Source: Solenopsis invicta
Taxonomy: Eukaryota > Arthropoda > Insecta > Hymenoptera > Formicidae
DNA length: 64,000 nucleotides
NCBI RefSeq assembly: GCF_016802725.1
Contig: NC_052672.1
Span: 16,564,710-16,628,709 of the forward strand
Direction: 5' to 3'
Part shown: one piece after another, positions 46,498 to 57,341 of the stretch
How positions within the stretch are numbered: position 1 is the stretch's first letter
Layout of the letters: the number at the start of each line of letters is the position of its first letter
Made by a program: the position numbers and the translations under genes
The notes under the pieces: model-generated
Seen by the model: the letters and a program-made list of their open reading frames with translations, nothing else
Databases searched by the model: none
Told to the model about the DNA's origin: nothing

Positions 46498-49400
46498 CTG
46501 GAGAAAGACAACACACGATACTTAAATTTCGGTCTTGAATATCCAAGCGATTCGACATGTGCAAATGATGCAGTATCACACAAAAAATTTATATCGTTAC
46601 GATAATGTTAGAAATACAGGGAAGGTTAACGTGGCGTGTCAATCTGCCGATTCTCGATTGTTGTCTCAAGATAGTGTTGTTTAACATACAGGATGATCAA
46701 AAATATGATTTATATGTGTGTGTGTGTGTGTGTAATTACCAATAATGCAAGAATAAGCTAAAGATAACTTTATCATAATATATAATAATATAATAATTAT
46801 GTAAAATAATTAAAAAAATATATGGCGTGAAACATGAGAGGAGCGGGCTATTAAAATTAAAATTGATAAAAGATTTTATGAATAAAATAAAAAAAAAGAT
46901 AAATACGGAAAGAAATGTAAGGTAAAGTTTCAATATCGTTCGTCATTACGACGCGGTCATAATCCTTCGTCTCTTTTCTCGATATCAAATCGCAATATAG
47001 CGGATGTGTTCACTTGAAAAATTGACTCCACCTGGATAGCCCCGCACACGCCGGATGAGATTGCCTTCGTAATTTCTCCACGGGTCTGGCCTCTGCGAGC
47101 CGCGCTTCTTTAAAAGCACCACGCGATTGAACGCGCACCTCGCCGATCCACCGAAGGTGCGTCGCCGGCCGGATAATGGCTTATTAACAAAGCGTTGTCG
47201 AGAAACGCGCGCGAGCACACACGTGGAGAGGAAGTAACAGAAGGGCCTTGACGAGAATCGTACGAAGGAATCGAGAAGAGAGACGGAGAGAATGCGAGAA
47301 TCCTGACGCCGGGAGTCGAGTCACGGGTTACTTCGACGCCTTCGTAGAAAGGGTCCCAACACAACGGGGCTTTAATTACGCCGATATCACGGTAATTAAG
47401 CCGATCAATGCGTGCCATTGTGCGCCGAGCGGAGGGTCCCAGCGCTTCTCCCGGTTCCTATCCACAATCCCGACCACGAGCCTCCTCCGCAACGCCACAA
47501 AAGCCACCCCACCTCTCTTCGCGAGGATACACAAGGACGCATCCTGTGCCTGCGTCGAATCTTCACCTGCGACCACCTCGCCGCCGCCGCCGTCGCCGTG
47601 GAAAAGCCACGACAAAGAACGGGGAGGAGAATAAACACAGTGACTCTCTCGATCCCGTCGATGATACGCAAACCGTTGGGGCCTTCTACCGGCGACGCGA
47701 ACGTCAGACGCGAAGAACCACCGCGAGCAATCGAATGGATCCTTCACGGGGAGATTATTTCGTTCGATCGTTCGACCAGATCCGATGCTGATGATGGAAT
47801 TCAATGGAGAGGAACGCTCCGCGCGCGGCATTGTTTCTACGCCCCTCGGTCTTTTTAATCCTTTAAAACGTGATGACCGAACACGAATACCGTCAATGTA
47901 ACGTGTCTATAATAGCGGTTGTTATATTTTATAGAAGGCTCTTGTATTCTTGTATATTCAATTGGTATAATCAATTTTAGTCCAATTATGACACGCAACT
48001 TTCCTATTAAACAAAAATAATTCGGATTTATGATTGAGATATTAGCTTCAATTTTAATATTATACTTCCTTACGTTTAAGTGTGACTCATTAGGAAAGTT
48101 GCTCGTCCACAGTAATTTGTAAAAGCATACTTAAGGTGCCATAATATTTTCGTTCTATCATGACGATCTACATTTATCTTTAATACTAAAATCACGAGTG
48201 CGTCATTAATCTTAAATCTCTTAAATATCCGATTGCGCATCCTAAATTGATACGCGGTTCACATAAAACATGTCGGAATTGCCTCGTGGCAACGGATGGG
48301 TAAAGTCATTAGTTACTGGTTGCATGCGATCCGCGTTCGAAGAAATCTCTATGTTTTCAAACAAGTATACCTACTGCAATTACGGTAATCAAATAAAAAA
48401 AAGCGATACGTCCATCTAATACCTCTTTAATATTTCTGTGTTTCAATAATTACTGTACGGTCGAAATATCGGCACAGGAGGTATATAAATAATCATTCGC
48501 TATCCGTCGGGGATTCTCCATTAAACTCCACCTTATGGAATTTTGACTTACAGAATCATCGTCTTTCGAAGTAATCACTGCTTGTGACGAGCTACGCAGA
48601 CCTTAAGGTCATAGTGTATATTGCTTCCTGCTACTTAGAAATATGCAACGCGATACACGATAGTATTTCTCGATTTTCTTGTTCAACTCGTACTAATCGC
48701 GCGCGACACGTTATGATCTCGGATGTGCACATTTGTTTCTTACATTAAAAAAACCTATAGATAATAGGGTATTTTTGAATCAATAAATATATAACATAAA
48801 ACAGTTTTCCTGTACATCATATTGAAATAAACTTACTATGTTTATGTGACAGCAGACTACATTTATTAATTTTTTTTATATAAAAATAAAAATATTTTTT
48901 ATATGTCTCATAGGTGTCTGCTTGTAATTATCATTATTTTCTACATACAATTCGTGGCAGATGTTTCGAAAATAAATTTGAGAAATTTAGATAATTTATT
49001 TCTTTAATTGATGCGTGGTTGTCTAGTTGCTATTTATCAAGTCTTTCTTATTCATGAAATTCTTGTACAAGACGTAGAGAGTGATTTAAAAAGCGAGAAA
49101 GAAAGAAGGCGCGCGTTTGTTTGCTACCGCCCATACAGTTTTCAGTGTTTGTCGTAAGAGTTAGAACACTGAATGTCTCTTTGCGAAGACCCGCTTCATC
49201 CGGTGTTCCCCACTGTTTCAAGCAAGAAAAATGTTCAGAGATGCGCCGACTTTGTTCCTTACTCTTTTTGATTTTAACGTCTGTTTGCCTCGCCATTTCC
49301 TGAAACATGTACCAGTAGAGACAGACTGGATGCATTTGATTTTTTTCCATGCATTCACGCAGGGAGATTATGAGGATTCCATTAGTCGTGTTTACTCGGG

Positions 49401-49827
49401 ACTGTCAGAACATTAGGAGACACGTATAGTCTAGCAAAACCGTATTAGTAGATTGCGCTCAGCAATTCCACTTTTATAAAATTAATTATAATAAGTATGA
49501 GAAATTTTGTAAAATTTCTAAATTATTTTTAAATATAATTAAAACGGAAAAATATAAATGGGAATAATAGAAATAAACAAAGATGACTTTTTAATCATCC
49601 GTTTAATATTATTTGATATAAAAAAACGCGTGATAATTTGTTGTAACACAAATATGTATCTATACAACATACATGAAACTATGTCGTACGCTGTACAATT
49701 ATAAAATTTTCATGCAATCAAAGATATTTTCTCATTAAACTCGAAAGTCAGGAACGTAATTCACGCATTTCTAAAAATATTTATAATTATTATGTGAATT
49801 TACATTGACCAACTGTCTCATTTTTAG
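46498..49827. other. gene-free stretch between candidate exons
   Basis: A CpG-rich segment at 46980-47850 has up to five overlapping frames on both strands, all Arg/Ser/Pro-rich, with no credible gene. A (TG)n repeat lies at 46715-46733. A minus-strand frame at 49048-49350 (100 codons) is compositionally ordinary and follows an acceptor-like TGTTTCAG, but lacks a matching donor. The segment ends with a good branch-point-like TTGAC and the acceptor of the 49828 exon. Confidence 0.45.
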
Positions 49828-50113
49828 GTCACAGTCACCGGTTCAACCACGACCAGTACGAATACAGTCCATCCTAGTGTAAACGATATGGACTGGTTCG
49901 CCGGAGTGGCCGAAGAAGAATTATTGTATTATACTGGCGTCGGCAACGACGTCGATTCCCTGTGGGCTGTTATCGGGAGTTTTGTACCGCCGCCACCTAG
50001 ACCACCTTATCTACCCGAAGAGAGCATCACCACCGATGGGCTCACCACCTGCGATTTGTGTTCGTGGGCATGGAGAAACGATAGGCATTCTTTTTCCCTG
50101 GACGGCACCCTTG
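49828..50113 (+). CDS. internal coding exon, gene not identified
   Basis: A 286-nt exon is supported by the acceptor CTGTCTCATTTTTAG|GTC with a TTGAC branch-point-like site about 20 nt upstream, and by the donor CTTG|GTAAGT. The frame starting with GTC is open for all 95 codons plus one base (phase 0 to phase 1). The other two frames contain stops. A TAG lies in frame immediately upstream and the frame runs on past the donor, so coding is confined by the splice sites. The peptide begins with a Thr/Ser-rich segment (TGSTTTSTNTV), then an acidic stretch (MDWFAGVAEEELLYY), a proline-rich linker (PPPPRPPYLPEE) and DGLTTCDLCSWAW. The last words faintly recall the DL-SWA-Q helix in the kinase domain of PDGF/VEGF-receptor-like proteins, where a variable insert precedes it. 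The expected ARGM that should follow is absent, so I do not assign it. No signal peptide or membrane segment. Confidence 0.65.
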
Positions 50114-50578
50114 GTAAGTTTATTTCTCCAATATTGGAATTTTATCACACTTTTTTCTCCATTTAGAAGAAATAAATTTAATTTAACCAACGCATTTTTT
50201 ATACAAACGTAATTAGAAAACAAAAAAATTAACATCTAATCCGTTCTTATACAAAAGCTAGTATATATAAACATAAGAAATATATAAAATAAAATTATAT
50301 CTTTAAAAAAAGTCCTGTAAAGATACGTTATCGTTTGATTCGAAGAATCATGAGTAAAAAAATTACAACAAATTCCACTCCTTTTGCAAAATCAAACTGA
50401 CATTTAAATAAGATTTTAACATTAAGAAAATAAGAACGTTCAATTTATTCGATCCATTCTATCTTATACTATTAGTTTTCAAACACCGGACTTTATTTAA
50501 TTGTTTTAATTGCTCCATATTAAGTCATTTGAACGCAATTCAAGGAGTTTCTATCACGAGTAAAAGTACTATCGAAAT

Positions 50579-50845
50579 ATGTTCGCTTCAAATAATGCGA
50601 CGTACGTCATTTGCTATGCTCTGTCAGTTTTTCTTGTCATCACTTCAGCTAGTAGTTCTCGAAAGATGACGAGTGGTCTTTTGAGCCATGCATCTGTCCA
50701 CATCAGGACCGAGGGTTATTCCTCGTACACACACTCAGCCGTGTTTGCAACGTGTTTATTCGTCAAACAGCTTTTCCAGTCTAGTACGTGCTTCAGGATT
50801 TGGGGAGATCCCTCTCGAATAAACGTCAACGAAGGTCCATTGTAA
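50579..50845 (+). CDS. small open frame with signal-peptide-like start, doubtful
   Basis: ATG at 50579 opens 88 codons. The first 27 residues have a short polar start, a hydrophobic core (YVICYALSVFLVITSA) and a small-residue end (SASSS), as in a signal peptide. The rest is Ser/Thr-rich with three cysteines and no recognisable domain. The ATG context (AAATATGT) is ordinary. A frame of this length is common by chance in a window of this size, so I rate it as probably spurious. Confidence 0.12.
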   Translation: MFASNNATYVICYALSVFLVITSASSSRKMTSGLLSHASVHIRTEGYSSYTHSAVFATCLFVKQLFQSSTCFRIWGDPSRINVNEGPL

Positions 50846-52088
50846 CGATGCTGTGAAATTCTTACTCTTCTAGGAACTCTCAATATCAAACGCGTCCCAC
50901 ACAGATTCTTTTTTAATTATCGTTGCATCGTACAAGTTATTACTTTATGCTTCATTTCAATATAATTTTATCAAAAAAGAATAAAAATATAAATTAAATG
51001 TTTTTTTTATTAAAACGTTATACGTTATTTAGCAACTTGTAGCGTAAAAAAAACACCTACACATGCTACGACTTGGCTTGCGATTTTTTCAGAGATCTTT
51101 ATTTCTTAGTCCTGCCGCATGCAGGATGCACGAAAATTTTCATTATTCCGAATTGCTCCAAATCAACGGTTGGAGACAGGATGAACGTCCGCACGATGAT
51201 GGGAGAGATTATTACGATCACACGAGGTGATCGTCTTAAGCACGTTCATTAAACGTAATGATAAGTAATGCAAACGTGGGATACACGATATTACGTGTCG
51301 CGTTTTTTGTCACTTTTATCGTTCTTTTTGCTACATCTTATAAGAACACAAAATATACTTAATATAAAGTTTCACATAAAAAATATTACTTTTTTATTTA
51401 TAGCTAAAAGAAGCAAAAAATGATAATACTGTTATACAAAAGATAGAATCGGAATAAAAATATCAAAAGGCATGGCATAGAAGATTGCCAGCAAAACTAC
51501 TACAAAATTTATGTTTCATCTGTCTCTTCTTACTCATTCTCTCACTTGTATTAGTTCGCGATTGATATTCTTGCGATAAATATTTTGTTGTATTTTATAT
51601 CAGAGGCAGGAAGCATTCTGCACCGATCAAATATATATATTTTATTAATTTGACTTTGAAACAAAGGAAGTTGATCAAAATATATTAATGAGTGCATCGC
51701 AACGATAAGAATCGTCGATTATAAAATAATTCAAGGGACCTCCCTGCGTTTCCGATCGTAACGTGTAAACTGTAAGGGATAATTCTCGGACGCTTTCCCC
51801 CAGCGTAGGCCGACCTTCACATCCGGTTGATGTGGGCCGACCAATCAGAAACACGCCGGTCCCGCTCCCATGGTTCTTCCCTTCAGAATCGGTGTTCGCA
51901 CGTACGCACGAAACGGTACGCAAGTTTCTGCATCATGACACGCGGTGCTTCCCCACTCCTCCGGTGGGCCTCTTCAAGGGCCTCGCCCCTATCCTCGACC
52001 GCCCCGCGGACCCCGGCGTCCGGGCACGCATTATCGCCATTACCATGAATTCCCGCAGTTATTACGCCTCTGTTGCACCGCCACCAAA

Positions 52089-52205
52089 ATGGCGGCTGGG
52101 TGCATCCTACCGTGCGAGGAGGACGCACTCCTCGTCTGCTCTTCTTTTTATTGTGGCGCCTGCGCTGCCGGCATGTCGTGCTACGTTATACCGCTCGACA
52201 ATTAA
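52089..52205 (+). CDS. 38-codon cysteine-rich small frame, doubtful
   Basis: ATG at 52089 lies in a strong context (CCACCAAAATGG) and opens 38 codons with six cysteines: MAAGCILPCEEDALLVC, then FYCGACAAGMSC. The frame also extends upstream without a stop into CpG-rich DNA, so the ATG need not be a start. The word CAAAATGGCGGC is also a match for the Pho/YY1 binding site, and ATGGCGGC recurs at about 52213. It could be a regulatory site, not a coding start. No homologue is recognised. Confidence 0.12.
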   Translation: MAAGCILPCEEDALLVCSSFYCGACAAGMSCYVIPLDN

Positions 52206-54803
52206 CGTCGAGAATGGCGGCGGTCGACGGTGGGGATAATTGACCCTGTCAGGACTATGACAGCACTTTTACGCTGCTGCGATGATTCGCTGGATCGATC
52301 TCCTCTCGTGTTTTATATTTTATATCGGATAGCTGCAGCGATATTTCCGGTCGCGATGAAAGCCGAGGTTTTATATTAGATTCGTATCTAATTCCCCTTA
52401 CGATCGTTCGAGCCTTTGTTTCCGACGACGATAAAATCGTCGTATGATATCTCTCTCGCGAGTTCAATCGCAATACCACAGATGAGATATTCTCTATGCG
52501 TGAATAGAACAGACGTACAACCGTTTATAAACTCTGAATGAAAGCTGTTAGTCATCACGTCATCGTCATACCAATTAAACCTTAATTACTATCACGTTAT
52601 AACTTGTTCCTCACTCGAGAAAAATTTTCTCGTTCTATTATCTGCACAAATGCACGCGTCATGTACTACACGGCTCATACGAGAAACGTGTTTCGATGTG
52701 CGACGCGAAGAGACGCGAAGCGACGCGACGTCCTCCTCGTCGCCAAATCGCCAAAGTATGGCGCACGAGTGGTTACCCGGCGGGGTAAATAAAGAAAATA
52801 GAACCGGAGCAAGAGAACGGTGCATCAGGGGCTTCAAGGAGGCTGGCAACGGCGGTAATCATCGCGTCACTTCCCATCCTTCACGACGTAATAATTACGA
52901 GATCGCGCCTCTTACTCTCGACGTGATGCAGGCCCGTGCTTGTCGACGAGGAAAGACAACGAGGGAGGCGGGAAGACCAAAGAAAACAGAGGAGAGAGAG
53001 AGAGCGGACTTAATACGAGCTTGCGAATATCTTTCGGTCTTTTGCCTCGTGTCGACGTAGGCCGCACGATTCGGCGTGACTTCAACAGCGAGCAATAACT
53101 CGTACATTTCGCACTCGGAGAGCCGCGCGAAGGTTCGTTAACGCTCGACGAGGGTGGCATTCATTATGAACGACGAGAAAAATGCTTCACACGGAGAGCC
53201 GGTTAGAGATTCGCAAATATAAGAACAAAGGGTGATTAATTATTGCACCCTTGAGAAATATTTCACTTGTAAAAGTGTATCAAAAGTAACTCGAGTACGC
53301 AATAGTGAACGTTAAAGTTTAATGCTTATGAGGAGAAACCAAAACAATTCAAGGATATTTTAACTATACGATACAAGTTAAACAAGAAATTAAATTATTT
53401 GTAAACTAATAAGTGAATTGTGCTCAAATTTTACACAGATACTCAAATGTAATTTACTAGAATATTCTATGAAATTTTTATAATTATAATACGTCTATAG
53501 AATCGTTGATTAATATATCTATAATTTATATAAATAATCATAAAGAAATAATAAATTCTCATATATATTTATAAGAATTTATAATTTTTTTTTTAATTTT
53601 TTCGCTGTCTTTTTTATTGTGTTAGAAATCTCGTGTTCCGGAACAATTAATCTCAGCGTTTTGCGTTGGAATCTATTTAATAATATGCGACGCATAACGG
53701 CACACGTATGAATCGTTGAACATTAATTGCACCACGACATTAAGCAATGCGAACTATGCTGTACATTGCGACCAGGCTTTATTCCCGAGGAAATAAGAAA
53801 TAACGCGCACGCATATATAAAGTTGCGTCACGCAAATCAATCACGTCCGAATGCTTACGGCCTATAAGCTACAGCACTAATAATTGTAAGCATTGCATTT
53901 CTTGCAAGAGGTAACAATTGGGCTGTTTAAAATAGATTGATATCTTCATTGCTTTATCCAATGCGAGGAGATAGAATAAAAATTCTTTGCAATATAATGC
54001 GAATTAAAAGACTTCTATAAATAAACGAAAATCGTGCATCTAATTCACGCTATGTGCCTGCGAGCACGTTTTGCTATTTCCACGGTACGATAACCAGCAG
54101 GTAGCCGTACTCTCTCGCGTATATCCGTACTGGATCGATGTTATCTCGTTGCGTATACGCCTGGACCGAGTGTACGTAACGAGGCCTCCCTTAGTCCAAC
54201 GGTAAGCATCTCCTCCGTCTCCTCCATCTTCTCCTCTTCTTCTTCGCCGTTCGCGTCGTCGTTTCCCTCGCTCCTCTCGACGCCTTCCTTTTTCGACGTG
54301 CCACAGTGTCGGGCATTTGCTGCGACGAAAGTAAGCACCTTCGCGCCTGTATATCGCGCGGTGCCGACGAATGCAAACGAGAACGAGTAGCGAGAGGGTC
54401 CCGTAAGCGCGAGCGAAAATTTCATGGGGTAACCCTCGAGTCCCACCTTCCCGCCTCTTTATGTGCCCCCGAGCCGTACACTTTTAATCTAAAAGCCGAT
54501 CTCGTCCAGATTTATTGGCAGGGTCGGCAAGGCGACGTATTCGAGTGGTGCGTAGGCTACCACTTGTGCGTGATTTCCTTCGATTGCGAGCACGTGATTG
54601 CATGCGTACGAATTTAATGTTTGTTGTGTTGTTTCATGAAAAATACAATATTTTTTTATCGTATTTTTGGATTCAAAAAGAATCCGAAAACATGATTAAA
54701 AAACAGGATGTAATAAATTACGAATAAAATTGTTATTGTTATCGTTGTTATTTTATAATAATGACTTGATAACAACGTTGTACAATTTTTAACGGTAATG
54801 AAA

Positions 54804-54979
54804 GAGCCTGGATTGAAATAATTACTTTTGACAAGTAACTCATGACTTTAACGATACATAATGAGTTAAAGTAATGCATTAATAGATCGTTACTTTTACA
54901 TAACGAGTTACTTTTTTCAATAATGCATGATAAGAATGAATAAGGAATTACTTGTCAAAAGTGACTATTCCAACTCTGG
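54804..54979. mobile_element. palindromic hAT-like MITE
   Basis: The right end reads inward as CCAGAGTTGGAATAGTCACT and the left end as GAGCCTGGATTGAAATAATT. Both continue into ACTTTTGACAAGTAA, an exact shared word. Inner arms pair through ATAACGAGTTACTTTT-like sequence. CAGAG-type ends with GTTACTTTT subterminal words are seen in hAT-type non-autonomous elements. I could not find a clear 8-bp duplication, so the class is tentative. Confidence 0.6.
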
Positions 54980-57247
54980 TGTTATCTTTATGATTATAAA
55001 AAAATTGCATCGTCATTATCAAATCATTATTATAAGAAGTAAAAGTGACTTACTCGTGTCGCGATTCTTTCCACAATCTTAATAATAATAATAATGTTTT
55101 AAATAAATTTATACGCATCATACGGTATTTTTTTTTTAAATAAAGACTCGTGCATTTGTGCAATAGCGAAGACATTAATAAACGGGACAAATAAAAGAAA
55201 ATCAGTAATCGTGCGGAAACAAAACGGAATGATACGATACAGAATTTCACTGATAGGATAGGATAACAATGTTTTCGTGAGTAACGCAAGCAGATTTAAA
55301 CGTCCATAATATTCCTCGATTGTGTCGCCGGTATGAATACACAAGTAAACTTCATTCATCCGATGACGGATATGAAAAATGATTCGCGATCTCGCGGAGA
55401 GGCACGTATGAATTATCGCGGGCTCGCTAATGCCATCAGATAGCTGTCATGAAAGCGGAGAAATTACACAGGAAGAGATGCTAAGACTGGTGAGCGTATT
55501 AATCGTGCATTTTAGTGGATAATTAATTCAACTTCAAAGAGCCACGAGTTAATTATATGTAAATAAAGATCGCTGGCGTAGATAGGCAAATCATCAATCT
55601 TGCGAGAAGCGGACGGCACACCGCTATACTCGCCAGCGCACACGTGAATTATAGAAAACGGTAAATTGGATAATGGTACGTTTATTACCAGAGATAGTGC
55701 ATTGCACATCGATGCCCACGCGCGCGCGCGCTCATGGCCGCGTCGTGGCGTGTATCGCACGATTTCGCCGCAACGGATAGCGATCGAGCGCGCCGCTAAC
55801 GATGATTGGTACGGAGTTAATTATCGTGTCCCCTACGTGTTATCTCCCTTTGGCAGCCTGCCCGTACAAATTATCCGAGGATTACGCGCCGAAGTTTACT
55901 TTATAATAGCGCGTATTAATCACAGCTAGGAAGCTGTCGTAGTCTACGTAATGCCGCGGCATAATCCCGACGATCGCCAGGACGCAGTAATTAGTGAGTC
56001 TCACGGTACGTTGGTGCACCAACGTTTTCATTAGAGTCGCGAGCGAGGTTTATGACATTTCATTTAACCCACGATATTTCACGGACCGCTTGATTACATC
56101 TCGTGATTATAACTTTGCGATTCGCGTTGTCGCAACCTCCTTTCGACGCCTCGCGAATAGCGCGTCGATAAAATCTATGTTTGTGGCTCGGCGGGAAGAA
56201 ATCAAATCGACGCCGCCACGGATTAAAATACCCCTATCAACAGCTCCATTTAGCAGCGACAAATACATTCAATATAAACGCTTATAAACGCGTTTAATTT
56301 AATTATATAAAAGTAGTAGACTTAATCAGATGACGTGTATTAATGTCTATTAATTTCTGGTATGAAATATATGAAAGGCACCAGAATTAATCTACCATTA
56401 AAATTTTTCATACTTTAAGTAACGAGGAGAAACGCAGAAAAAGACTTTTACTCTTATCCAAGAGTTGTTAAGAGACCTTCTTTCCTCCCGACGCGTCTAG
56501 ATACAAGCGCGTATATCACACGTTTAAATTTCTGTCCAAGACCTTCCTTTAGATTGAACAACAAGCTCGATCATTGATGCGTTCGTGCCACGCAGTTTCC
56601 AACGGCATTTCGGCGTAATTAAGATTACAACCTGAAGCGATTATACGAAGGCGACCGGAGTCGTTCCGGCGGGACTTCCTTATCTGCGGCACTTACCGAG
56701 CTATGCCGAACATAGTCGCTTTATCTGGACGACACGAATGTGGCGCGATACCGGAAACATCCGCGTTCCACCTGCCGATAACACCGCGCTCGTTTAGGAA
56801 TGCTTGTAAAGACGCAGATCGACCGTCAGAAGCAGGCAGTTATTTATCGTCCCTTTTTTCTCAGCTCGCGTTGTTTCACGTGGGAGTGCGGTTAGGAGAG
56901 AACGCGAAAGAAGATGTTAACAGCCGTCACGTATCTCTACACTAGACGTCGTAGAAATACCACTGTATCCGTGGCGATCGTCGTGAGTCAGTAGATTCGA
57001 CGAACCCGGCGGCAACCCGCAGAGACCAACTTTTCCCACCCCGATTGCGGCGAAAGCCGTCGACCTCCTGCGCGGTGCGGCTTGTTCTTCGGGAATTTTA
57101 TACGAGCCACCCAGAAGTATGGACGTCGAGGAGTCTCGCGTGCACCTCCCTTGCCTCCTCGACCGCGATAATTAACTTCTTATATTCCAATTTTGCTCAA
57201 TCTGTATTTGGCAAACGTTCCTATAATTTCATTTTCATGATCCCCTA
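54980..57247. other. gene-free stretch with TAATTA-rich patches
   Basis: No credible gene. Between about 55500 and 56170, CpG-rich bases alternate with TTAATTA/GGATAATTAATT-type homeodomain-like motifs. Confidence 0.45.
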
Positions 57248-57341
57248 TAAGCGCTACACAATATTCCTGGAATATCATTAAATATTAATAATAATATTCC
57301 GAGAAAATTACTTAATATTAAATAATATTGTAGCGCTTGTA
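57248..57341. mobile_element. MITE family D, copy 2
   Basis: About 94 bp starting TAAGCGCTACACAATATT and ending AATATTGTAGCGCTTGTA. These are good inverted ends around an AT-rich palindromic core containing TTCCGAGAA. It is the inverted counterpart of 17660-17760. Confidence 0.68.

Larger units (their letters stand above)
50114..54803. other. intron-like or intergenic DNA after the exon
   Basis: Starts with the GTAAGT donor. No partner exon for the 49828 exon could be recognised. AT-rich except for CpG-rich segments at 51780-52260, 52650-53170 and 54180-54480, each with opposed chance frames. Confidence 0.45.

Noticed and set aside
47248..47858. Up to five overlapping frames of 88-151 codons on both strands
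   Set aside because: CpG-rich DNA with few stops in any frame; mutually exclusive and low complexity.
49048..49350. 100-codon minus-strand frame with ordinary composition
   Set aside because: An acceptor-like TGTTTCAG lies at its start, but there is no paired donor, no stop-side poly(A) signal and no recognised family. The + strand is also open for 60 codons here.
50050..50113. Assignment of the exon to a PDGF/VEGF-receptor-like kinase from DGLTTCDLCSWAW
   Set aside because: The residues that should follow in that family (ARGM-type helix) are absent in the open frame. Similarity over about a dozen residues is not enough to name the gene.
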